Below, piece by piece: positions 1 through 6,691 of a stretch of 64,000 nt of DNA. The notes under the pieces were generated by a model. That model did not search any database. It had not been told where the DNA came from and saw only the letters and a program-made list of their open reading frames with translations. The stretch comes from Hymenobacter perfusus (GTDB lineage: Bacteria; Bacteroidota; Bacteroidia; Cytophagales; Hymenobacteraceae). How positions within the stretch are numbered: the first letter of the stretch is position 1; every line of letters starts with the position of its first letter. The stretch spans positions 62,001 to 126,000 of the forward strand of contig NZ_RWIU01000001.1 of NCBI RefSeq assembly GCF_003944765.1, given 5' to 3'. Position numbers and translations under genes: made by a program.

Positions 1-564
1 AGTATAACGGGGGCATTGGGGTTCCTGCAGGCGCAACGCAGCACAAGCGGCAATTACGTAGTAGTCGGCATTAGCCGGGCGTCGCATACTATGAGTATTG
101 GTACTTTTAGTTTTGATCCTCAGGGTGCGTACGTGGGTTCCAAAGGATATTTTGGGGGCCTGGATTATGGTAGCGACCAGAACGCCTGCCTGCAGATTGC
201 CCCGGTTACCGGCCACTTCGTGGTAGGAGCCAGCTTAGGCGCCGATTATCACCTGATGGCCCTTGCCGGCGACCCGGTCCTAGCGGCTACGCCACCAGCC
301 AGATCAGCAGGCGGACGTTTGTATCCTAACCCCCTGAACGAGCAAGAGCTGCTGACGGTAGCCGTGCCCGTGCCATTGGCTGGGCTGGTTACCCTCACCG
401 ATACTCAGGGCCGGGTGCTGCGCACCTGGAACGCTGCACAGGTTGCCAAACCCAACAGTTCTTCATTTCAGGTATCGTTGCAGGGGTTGGCGGCAGGTAT
501 GTACTATCTCTGCCTGGAGGATGCAGCAAAAAGCCGGCAGATCCTGCGCGTGGAAAAGAGGTAG
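1..564 (+). CDS. C-terminal part of a T9SS-sorted secreted protein (5' truncated by window edge)
   Basis: The reading frame is open to the first base, so the N-terminus lies outside the window; the 187 visible residues are the C-terminal end. The first 95 or so residues look like short beta-strand repeats (phrases such as VVVGISRASHTMSIGTF) with no family I can name. The last 85 residues are a type A T9SS sorting domain: a YPNP motif (LYPNPLNE), a strand like VTLTDTQGRVL, then a terminal LAAGMYYLCLE...ILRVEKR segment. Such domains direct export across the outer membrane by the type IX system and are normally removed or anchored. The protein is therefore probably cell-surface or secreted; its activity cannot be told from this fragment. 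The codon at 16 is only an internal TTG and not a credible start. Confidence 0.85.
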   Translation, partial: SITGALGFLQAQRSTSGNYVVVGISRASHTMSIGTFSFDPQGAYVGSKGYFGGLDYGSDQNACLQIAPVTGHFVVGASLGADYHLMALAGDPVLAATPPARSAGGRLYPNPLNEQELLTVAVPVPLAGLVTLTDTQGRVLRTWNAAQVAKPNSSSFQVSLQGLAAGMYYLCLEDAAKSRQILRVEKR

Positions 565-631
565 CCCCGCGTGCAGGGCCGGTTCGGTAGCCAATTGATA
601 ACTTGCCGGCCCAAATACCCACCCATTCTCC

Positions 632-1327
632 ATGATCAACAAAGTAGTAAGCGGCCCCCAGGAAGCCCTGCGGGGTCTCACCGACGGCATGACGCTCATG
701 CTGGGCGGCTTCGGCCTGTGCGGCATCCCGGAAAACTCCATTGAGGAGATTCTGCGCCTGGGCGCGAAGAACCTTACTTGTATCAGCAACAATGCCGGCG
801 TCGATGACTTCGGTATCGGGCGGCTGCTGCAGACCAAGCAGGTGCGCAAGATGATTTCCAGCTACGTGGGCGAAAACGCCGAGTTTGAGCGGCAGCTGCT
901 GTCGGGCGAACTGGAAGTGGAATTGATTCCGCAGGGCACGCTGGCCGAGCGGTGCCGGGCCGGTGGCGCGGGCATTCCGGCTTTTTACACGCCGGCCGGC
1001 TACGGCACGGAGGTAGGAGAAGGCAAGGAGAGCCGCGAGTTCAACGGCAAGATGTACCTGCTGGAAACCGCTCTGCACGCCGATTTTGCTTTCGTGAAAG
1101 CCTGGAAGGGTGACACGGCGGGCAACCTCATCTTCAAAGGCACGGCCCGCAACTTCAACCCTATGATGGCCACGGCCGGCAAAATCACGGTGGCGGAAGT
1201 AGAGGAACTGGTACCGGCCGGCGAGCTGGACCCCAACCAGATTCATACGCCCGGCATCTTCGTGCAGCGCATTTTCGAAGGCAAGAACTACGAGAAGCGC
1301 ATTGAGCAACGAACGGTTCGGTCTTAG
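632..1327 (+). CDS. scoA: Succinyl-CoA:3-ketoacid CoA-transferase, subunit A
   Basis: This 231-residue protein has the usual length of the A subunit of class I CoA-transferases, which move CoA between succinyl-CoA and acetoacetate (ketone-body and branched-chain catabolism). The family pattern is clear: a glycine-rich CoA-binding stretch near residue 24 ([13 protein letters not shown]), the SNNAG block near residue 50, the [20 protein letters not shown] segment near residue 102, and [14 protein letters not shown] near residue 170. The start is the ATG following a 67-base gap after the T9SS gene. The B subunit follows on the same strand 59 bases downstream, which supports a heterodimeric or heterotetrameric enzyme. 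Related enzymes (atoD, pcaI) share the fold; the sco assignment rests on the SCOT-like wording of these motifs. Confidence 0.95.
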   Translation: MINKVVSGPQEALRGLTDGMTLMLGGFGLCGIPENSIEEILRLGAKNLTCISNNAGVDDFGIGRLLQTKQVRKMISSYVGENAEFERQLLSGELEVELIPQGTLAERCRAGGAGIPAFYTPAGYGTEVGEGKESREFNGKMYLLETALHADFAFVKAWKGDTAGNLIFKGTARNFNPMMATAGKITVAEVEELVPAGELDPNQIHTPGIFVQRIFEGKNYEKRIEQRTVRS

Positions 1328-1341
1328 CTATAAATCAGCGC

Positions 1342-1368
1342 GTCATTCCTCAGCAAGCTCGGAATGAC
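1342..1368. repeat. Short inverted repeat between scoA and scoB
   Basis: GTCATTCC at 1342-1349 and GGAATGAC at 1361-1368 form an 8-bp perfect inverted repeat with an 11-base loop. The right half reads CTCGGAATGAC, and the same word (GCTCGGAATGACG) recurs near 19583, in another intergenic gap. It is probably a degenerate copy of a dispersed palindromic element rather than a terminator, since it has no T tract and lies inside a two-gene operon. Confidence 0.6.
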
Positions 1369-1386
1369 TACTCCATAACACCCACT

Positions 1387-2046
1387 ATGGCACTCGACAA
1401 ACACGGCATTGCGAAACGCATTGCGCAGGAAGTACAGAATAACTCCTACGTTAACCTCGGTATCGGCATTCCTACGCTGGTAGCCAACTACATTCCCGAG
1501 GGCATAAACGTGGAATTGCAGAGCGAAAACGGCCTGCTGGGCATGGGCCCATTCCCCACCGAAGACCAGGTAGACCCCGACCTCATCAACGCCGGTAAGC
1601 AGACCGTTACGACCCTGCCCGGCTCCAGCATCTTCAGCTCGGCCGACTCCTTCGGCATGATCCGGGGCGAGCATGTGGACCTGACAATTCTGGGCGCTAT
1701 GGAGGTGTCAGAAAACGGGGATATTGCCAACTGGAAGATTCCGGGCAAAATGGTCAAGGGCATGGGCGGAGCCATGGATTTGGTGGCTTCCGCCAAGAAC
1801 ATCATCGTAGCTATGCAGCACGTGGCCCGTGACGGCAGCAGCAAGCTGCTGCCCGCCTGCACGCTGCCCATTACCGGCCTACGCTGCGTGAAGAAAATTG
1901 TAACCGAATTGGCCGTACTGGAGGTAACACCCGATGGATTTGTCTTGCGCGAGCGGGCTCCCGGTGTAACGGTAGAACAAATCAAAGCCGCTACGGCGGG
2001 CAAGCTGGTTATTCCGGCCGAGGTACCGGAAATGACGGGCGTGTAG
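1387..2046 (+). CDS. scoB: Succinyl-CoA:3-ketoacid CoA-transferase, subunit B
   Basis: This 219-residue protein carries the catalytic signature of CoA-transferase subunit [13 protein letters not shown], in which Glu47 is the residue that forms the glutamyl-CoA thioester in this family. Other family blocks are [18 protein letters not shown] (residues 22-39), [18 protein letters not shown] in the middle, and the [18 protein letters not shown] segment typical of SCOT enzymes. It follows scoA on the same strand and the pair ends at a strong hairpin, so the two form a transcription unit. With subunit A it would interconvert succinyl-CoA plus acetoacetate and succinate plus acetoacetyl-CoA in the cytoplasm. 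Length and motifs are complete. Confidence 0.96.
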   Translation: MALDKHGIAKRIAQEVQNNSYVNLGIGIPTLVANYIPEGINVELQSENGLLGMGPFPTEDQVDPDLINAGKQTVTTLPGSSIFSSADSFGMIRGEHVDLTILGAMEVSENGDIANWKIPGKMVKGMGGAMDLVASAKNIIVAMQHVARDGSSKLLPACTLPITGLRCVKKIVTELAVLEVTPDGFVLRERAPGVTVEQIKAATAGKLVIPAEVPEMTGV

Positions 2047-2062
2047 GTTGCCAAATAGAGTA

Positions 2063-2134
2063 ACGTGTCATTTGGCGCGAAGAATCTGAGGTGATTAGAT
2101 AACCCGGATTCTTCGCGCCGAATGACACGTTTTT
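2063..2134. terminator. Bidirectional intrinsic terminator after scoAB
   Basis: The arms at 2063-2086 and 2107-2130 (ACGTGTCATTTGGCGCGAAG and its complement) pair over 24 bases with one G-T wobble, and the right arm runs into TTTTT. It lies between the convergent ends of scoB and the minus-strand gene at 2133, so it can serve both. The stem is much longer than a usual intrinsic terminator and resembles the other long palindromes in this window. Confidence 0.85.
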
Positions 2135-2627
2135 ATTTTAGCCTGCGGAAGGCCTGGGCCATTATTCGCTCGGCGGCTTCCGGAGTAAAGTGCGAGAAAT
2201 AGCGCAGCAGCTGGGTCACAGCCCCCGGCAGACTCAGCCCGCCAGCCTGCACGGCTTCAGCCAGATACTCGGCCAGCGTGTCGGGGTGGCCGGTAAGAGC
2301 CGGAAACTCGTGGTGGGTTTTGTAGCGGACCAGGATATTGACGCGCAGCCAGGCCGGAGCACCGGGCACCTGGGCCAGCAGGCGCTCCATCACCAGTTGC
2401 ACTTCATCCATAAACAGCGTACGGACCAGGCCGTGGGGCGTGGGCACAGGCTGCCCGGCAGTAGCCACCAACAGCACGGCCGCCGGCATATCGGGCTGCC
2501 AGCCGCGCACGTCGGGCGGGGCGCACAGCCAGGCCGTGGGCGGAAACTGCTCCGGTACCTGCAGCACGGCCGCCAGGGTTTGCATACGTCGTTCTTCCGG
2601 CGGTAGCATACGGCAAGATACAACCAT
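2133..2627 (-). CDS. Hypothetical protein, about 160 residues
   Basis: I do not recognise a family. The protein is soluble, without signal peptide or membrane segment, and rich in Ala, Pro and Leu. The second half is mostly helical in appearance (DTLAEYLAEAVQ, AVTQLLRYFSHFTPEAAERI). Codon use matches the neighbours and a terminator lies at its end, which argues that it is real. The start is uncertain: ATG codons exist at 2627, 2609 and 2585. A TATCTTGC box on the minus strand at 2620-2613 lies inside the longest version and would place the transcript start at about the 2609 ATG, so the 158-residue form may be the true one. It is divergent from the T9SS gene at 2703. Confidence 0.65.
   Translation of the reverse strand: MVVSCRMLPPEERRMQTLAAVLQVPEQFPPTAWLCAPPDVRGWQPDMPAAVLLVATAGQPVPTPHGLVRTLFMDEVQLVMERLLAQVPGAPAWLRVNILVRYKTHHEFPALTGHPDTLAEYLAEAVQAGGLSLPGAVTQLLRYFSHFTPEAAERIMAQAFRRLK
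2613..2620 (-). promoter_or_regulatory. Possible -7 promoter box of the hypothetical gene
   Basis: On the minus strand this reads TATCTTGC, one base from the Bacteroidota -7 consensus TAnnTTTG. It sits four bases before an ATG at 2609. I see no clear TTTG at the -33 position, so the call rests on the -7 box alone. Confidence 0.35.
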
Positions 2628-2663
2628 ACGAGCGGATGCAGGCGGTTCTACCCGTCCGGCGCG

Positions 2664-2671
2664 TATCTTGG
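2664..2671 (+). promoter_or_regulatory. Possible -7 promoter box of the T9SS gene at 2703
   Basis: TATCTTGG resembles the Bacteroidota -7 box TAnnTTTG with one mismatch and lies 31 bases before the ATG at 2703. It is the mirror partner of the box at 2613-2620, making this a compact divergent promoter region. No convincing -33 element is visible. Confidence 0.35.
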
Positions 2672-2702
2672 GCTATCCGTCAATCCTGATGCCCTGGTTC
2701 TC

Positions 2703-3833
2703 ATGCGACACCGCTACGCCCTGTTATTTTCCGGTCTGTTTGCCGGCCTGAGCTTTACAAGCCAGGCGCAAACTTCCCCAACCATCACCCGGGCCGATAT
2801 GCCGGTGCCCACCGATACGCTGCGCCAGAGCACCGCCCTACCCGCCCTGCCGGCCAGCGCGCCGCCCCTCAGCCGCAACGGCGCCAACCAGACGTGGAAT
2901 TACGCGGCCTTGACAGCCACCGCCCAAAACGTAGCCAGTTTCACGACAGTCCCAGCCGAGCCGCTGTATACGTTCACATTCAACTCGGCGCTGAGTGGCA
3001 GCAACCGGGCCACCGTGGCCTCGCCGCAGGCCGTACCGCTGCCGCCCGGACTGGCCCTGCCTATCACCGAGCCGTACCAGTTCTTCAACGCTTCCAACGC
3101 TGATTTTCGCTCCGTAGGCTACGGCGGTAAGCTGGGCACCACGGCCGTACCGGCTACTTATGCTTCGGCCGCTGAACAGGACGTCATCTACCGCTTTCCG
3201 CTGAGCTACGCCAGCGCCCCCGATTCGAGCCGCTCATTTTTCAGCCTCACCGTTCCCGGCACCGGCTACCTCAGCCAACGACGTAAGCGCGTGAACCGCC
3301 CCGACGCCTGGGGGAGCCTCACAACTCCTTTCGGGGTGTTCCAGACGGTGCGCGTGGTGACTCGTATTGAAGACCACGACAGCCTTTCAGCGGGGGGTAT
3401 CAACCAGGGTTTTGACTTGCCCGTGATGCGGGAGTATAAGTGGCTGGCCCAGGGACAGCACATTCCCCTGCTCACTATCACCACCACCCAGATAGCCGGC
3501 CAGGAAACCATTTCCCGCGTGGAGTACCGCGACGTGTACCGGCGGATTACGGGCCCGCTCAGAACCGCAACTGTCCTCCCAGCCTCGGCGGTAGCCGTAT
3601 ACCCAAACCCCATTACCGGCAATCAGCCGCTCCGGTTGCACCTGCCAGCAACGGGCCTGGTGACACTCACGGGTACCGACTTAGCCGGCCGACAGCTTTT
3701 TCAGCGGGTTACTACCCTGAAAAACGGAGAGGCCGCCGTTCCAACTGAAGCATTCGGCCGCTTCCGGGGCGTGCTGCTACTGCGGGTGCAAACTGCCGAG
3801 GGCGTGGCTGTGCGGCGGGTGGTGCGGGAGTAG
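2703..3833 (+). CDS. Secreted protein with T9SS type A sorting domain, function unknown
   Basis: The 376-residue product begins with a signal peptide (MRHRYALLFSGLFAGLSF then TSQAQ, cleavage near residue 23). The body, residues 24 to about 290, is a beta-rich domain I cannot assign; it contains WNYAALTATAQN near residue 65, a wording common in uncharacterised secreted Bacteroidota proteins that describe a material before a T9SS tail. The last 80 residues are a T9SS sorting domain: VAVYPNPITGNQPLRLHLP, VTLTGTDLAGRQLF and a terminal strand VLLLRVQTAEGVAVRRVVRE. It should be exported by Sec and then by the type IX system. It stands alone on the plus strand, divergent from the hypothetical gene at 2133. 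Confidence 0.88.
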   Translation: MRHRYALLFSGLFAGLSFTSQAQTSPTITRADMPVPTDTLRQSTALPALPASAPPLSRNGANQTWNYAALTATAQNVASFTTVPAEPLYTFTFNSALSGSNRATVASPQAVPLPPGLALPITEPYQFFNASNADFRSVGYGGKLGTTAVPATYASAAEQDVIYRFPLSYASAPDSSRSFFSLTVPGTGYLSQRRKRVNRPDAWGSLTTPFGVFQTVRVVTRIEDHDSLSAGGINQGFDLPVMREYKWLAQGQHIPLLTITTTQIAGQETISRVEYRDVYRRITGPLRTATVLPASAVAVYPNPITGNQPLRLHLPATGLVTLTGTDLAGRQLFQRVTTLKNGEAAVPTEAFGRFRGVLLLRVQTAEGVAVRRVVRE

Positions 3834-3881
3834 CGCAAATTCAACAGACATCAAATATTATCAGCATTGAAATTCAGTACA

Positions 3882-4622
3882 ATGACAGAAATAGGTAGTT
3901 TGCTCACACAGGTTCGGAAGTTATCTTATCCTGCTTGCATGAAGCCTGTGGCTGGAGAGGTAAAAGGTCGAGCCTTCTTTCCAGGCGGTAAGGGCACCTT
4001 CGATGATAGCTCCATCATTTCTGACAAACCAATCATGGTTGTTGGACAAGACTTTGATGTAGAAGCCAATTTTAGCAAGGCAGAAGCAGCAGGTCAGGAA
4101 AACATAAAGCAGAACCCAACTTGGCGAAACTTGCTGGCCCTACTGGAAGAAGTGAGAATTTCGCCTCAGTCGTGCTTTTTTACCAACGCCATCATGGGCG
4201 TACGGGTCGACTTATCTCCTGGGAGTCAGAATAAACAGAAGAATACTGGTGATTCCCCTGCTTTTAAGCATCCGGATTTTATCATAGAGTGTCAGGATTT
4301 TTTTCTTAAACAGCTAGAGATGCAGCGTCCCAGGCTAATACTGGTGCTTGGTAAGATGCCCGCTAAATTTCTGGCTACGATGGTAGAAGACCTTCGACCT
4401 TGGAAACAACTTCAGACTATCACTGAAATTGATAACGCTGGCCAGCAGCTTATGTGCGATGCTACGTTTAGTAACGATGTAAAAACAACGCTGGTGCTGC
4501 TGACACATCCTTCTTTCCGTCATCTCAACATTCAAAAACGTCGATACAAAAACAACCTCACTGGTGCCGAAGCGGAACTAGAGATGCTGAAAGATGCTCT
4601 GAAAACCATAAATGCTGCATAA
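3882..4622 (+). CDS. Uracil-DNA-glycosylase-superfamily-like protein
   Basis: The 246-residue protein shows the layout of the uracil-DNA glycosylase fold: an early block with MVVGQDFD (residues 52-59; the family usually has a GxxPG-type motif here), a second strand CFFTNAIMGVR near residue 94, a GK block PRLILVLGKMPAKFL near residue 148 (compare the family pattern with Gly-Lys followed by an Ala-rich helix), and a late THPSFRH near residue 209, matching the HPS motif that contacts DNA. The motif A residues are not canonical, so substrate and even activity are uncertain. I chose ATG 3882 rather than the TTG at 3867. The gene is visibly richer in A and T than its neighbours and uses different codons, which suggests acquisition by transfer. 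It has no obvious partner gene. Confidence 0.6.
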   Translation: MTEIGSLLTQVRKLSYPACMKPVAGEVKGRAFFPGGKGTFDDSSIISDKPIMVVGQDFDVEANFSKAEAAGQENIKQNPTWRNLLALLEEVRISPQSCFFTNAIMGVRVDLSPGSQNKQKNTGDSPAFKHPDFIIECQDFFLKQLEMQRPRLILVLGKMPAKFLATMVEDLRPWKQLQTITEIDNAGQQLMCDATFSNDVKTTLVLLTHPSFRHLNIQKRRYKNNLTGAEAELEMLKDALKTINAA

Positions 4623-4718
4623 GGTCACAGCCTAACACGCCCTGACGCCTTACTGACACTTTTTGTCACCGAAGCTGTTACGCAGCCGTACTAGTAGCAA
4701 CCGGCCCGCCGGAGCTGG

Positions 4719-4726
4719 TACCTTTG
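4719..4726 (+). promoter_or_regulatory. -7 promoter box of the GNAT-nitrilase gene
   Basis: TACCTTTG is an exact match to the Bacteroidota -7 consensus TAnnTTTG, 35 bases before the ATG at 4762. The expected -33 TTTG is not present at the usual distance, so promoter strength cannot be judged. Confidence 0.5.
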
Positions 4727-4761
4727 CTCCTTTCTTCCGACTTTCATTTTTCCGCATCGAT

Positions 4762-6468
4762 ATGCCCACGAGTTCCAATGGGAAAGCTGGCGGTGGTTCC
4801 GCTAAAAAACAGACGCTGCCCGGTATGCCGGCCGCTCCTGAGTTGATGACGCCTACGGCCGTACCGGCCCATAAACTGGTGCTGCGCGCCCTCAAACGCA
4901 CTGACTTTAAAGCCGTAAAGGAAATCATGGACAAGGTGTACTCCAATATGGAGGGTGCCTGGGCCCAGGATGAGTACAACGCGCTGCTGAAGAAATTTCC
5001 CGAAGGCCAGATCTGTATCGAGGACAACGGCCAGGTGGTAGCCGCCGCGCTGGCCATCATCGTGCAGTACTCCGATTTCGGTGACCGGCACACCTATTCC
5101 AAAATTACCGGCCAGGGCAAGTTCGACACCCATAACGCCGACGGCGACACGCTCTACGGCGTAGACGTATTCGTAGACCCCGAATACCGCAGCCTGCGCC
5201 TGGGCCGCCGCCTGTATGATGCCCGCAAAGAGTTGTGCGAAAACCTGAACCTACGGGCCATGGTAGCTGGGGGCCGCATTCCTGGCTACGCTGCCTACGC
5301 CAACGAAATGACGCCGGCCAAGTACGTGGAAATGGTGCGCAATAAGGAGCTCACCGACCCCATTCTCACCTTCCAGCTTTCCAACGACTTCTACGTCCGC
5401 AAGCTCATCCGCGGGTATTTGCCCTACGATTCCGAAAGCAAGGCCTACGCCACGCTGCTGGAGTGGATCAACGTGTACTACGACGAGGAATTCGACAAGC
5501 TGATCGGTAACCAGAAGTCGAACGTACGCATTGGCATTGTGCAGTGGCAGATGCGCGCCACTAAGAACCTGGAGGACTTTTTCCAGCAGATTGAATTCTT
5601 CGTGGACACCGTATCGGGCTACAAAGCTGACTGCGTGCTGTTTCCCGAGTTCTTCAATGCCCCCATGATGGCCCTCACCAACGAGGAGTCACCTTCCGTA
5701 GCCATTCGTTCGATGGCGGCCTTCACCGAGCCCATCAAAACCAAGATGATGGAGCTGGCCGTGAGCTATAACATCAACGTCATTGCCGGCTCCATGCCGC
5801 TTTATGAGGACGGCAAGCTCTACAACGTGAGCTACCTCTGCCGCCGCGACGGCACCGTGGACGAGCAGTACAAGCTGCACATTACGCCCGACGAGGCCAG
5901 CTACTGGGGCATGCGCGGCGGCGACAAGCTACGATGCTTCGACACGGATTTTGGCAAAATCGGCATTCTGATCTGCTACGACGTGGAGTTCCCCGAACTC
6001 TCGCGGATGCTCTCCGATGAAGGCATGAAAATCCTGTTCGTGCCTTTCTGGACCGACACCAAGAATGCCTACCAGCGCGTGCGCCTCTGCGCCCAGGCCC
6101 GGGCCATCGAAAACGAGTGTTACGTGGCCATTACCGGCTCGGTGGGCAACCTGCCGCGCGTAGAGAACATGGACATCCAGTACTCGCAGTCTGCCGTGTT
6201 CAGCCCCTCCGACTTTGCCTTCCCGCACGATGCCATTGTAGCCGAAGCCACCCCGAACACGGAAATGACTCTCATTGCTGACCTCGACCTGGATTTGCTC
6301 AAAGATCTTAATACGAGTGGCGCGGTACGTAACCTGCGTGACCGGCGCAAAGATCTGTACTCGCTGAGCTGGTCAAAGAAAACCGAGCGCGACGACGAAT
6401 TGCTGGCCCAGGGCGAGGAGCGCGCCCCTAAAACCGCCAGTCGCCGCAAGGCCGTATCGGCGGGCTAA
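4762..6468 (+). CDS. Fused GNAT acetyltransferase - carbon-nitrogen hydrolase
   Basis: This 568-residue protein joins two enzymes. Residues of about 30-220 form a GNAT N-acetyltransferase domain (LRALKRTDFKAVKEIM, then YGVDVFVDPEYRSLRLGRRL as the acetyl-CoA-binding motif). Residues of about 250-520 form a nitrilase-family amidase with the complete catalytic triad: Glu296 in FPEFF, Lys371 in QYKLH, Cys405 in LICYDVEFPE. The fusion is a known arrangement in bacteria; the substrate is not established, and an amide acyl-transfer or deamidation role would be a guess. The start is ATG 4762, downstream of a TACCTTTG promoter box; an upstream TTG at 4663 would add 33 residues of non-conserved sequence. 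A basic Ala/Arg tail ends the protein, and a terminator follows. Confidence 0.92.
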   Translation: MPTSSNGKAGGGSAKKQTLPGMPAAPELMTPTAVPAHKLVLRALKRTDFKAVKEIMDKVYSNMEGAWAQDEYNALLKKFPEGQICIEDNGQVVAAALAIIVQYSDFGDRHTYSKITGQGKFDTHNADGDTLYGVDVFVDPEYRSLRLGRRLYDARKELCENLNLRAMVAGGRIPGYAAYANEMTPAKYVEMVRNKELTDPILTFQLSNDFYVRKLIRGYLPYDSESKAYATLLEWINVYYDEEFDKLIGNQKSNVRIGIVQWQMRATKNLEDFFQQIEFFVDTVSGYKADCVLFPEFFNAPMMALTNEESPSVAIRSMAAFTEPIKTKMMELAVSYNINVIAGSMPLYEDGKLYNVSYLCRRDGTVDEQYKLHITPDEASYWGMRGGDKLRCFDTDFGKIGILICYDVEFPELSRMLSDEGMKILFVPFWTDTKNAYQRVRLCAQARAIENECYVAITGSVGNLPRVENMDIQYSQSAVFSPSDFAFPHDAIVAEATPNTEMTLIADLDLDLLKDLNTSGAVRNLRDRRKDLYSLSWSKKTERDDELLAQGEERAPKTASRRKAVSAG

Positions 6469-6498
6469 ACCCGGCACCCACGCAACTGTATAGTAACA

Positions 6499-6530
6499 AC
6501 GACCTGCTAGCTTTCTGGCAGGTCGTTTTG
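6499..6530 (+). terminator. Intrinsic terminator after the GNAT-nitrilase gene
   Basis: ACGACCTGC (6499-6507) pairs with GCAGGTCGT (6518-6526) over 9 bases with a 10-base loop and is followed by TTT. It lies 30 bases after the stop codon, as expected of a Rho-independent terminator. Confidence 0.85.
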
Positions 6531-6691
6531 CGTGATGAAGTGTGCAGTTTTTTGGCTTTTAGGTCCCAAAAAGGCCTTGCAAGATTAAAACCACATTAAC
6601 CCCTAGCTATTTACTGAAAGCACCCGTAGATACGTCCAGCATTTCGCTACTCATCAACTTCTTCTTCATTCACCAACTACTACTTTTTTTC

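Noticed and set aside
395..1309. Long open frame of 304 codons on the minus strand over scoA and the T9SS gene
   Set aside because: It is a shadow of scoA in GC-rich DNA: the plus-strand product is a complete CoA-transferase, whereas the minus-strand translation shows no family and crosses a gene boundary.
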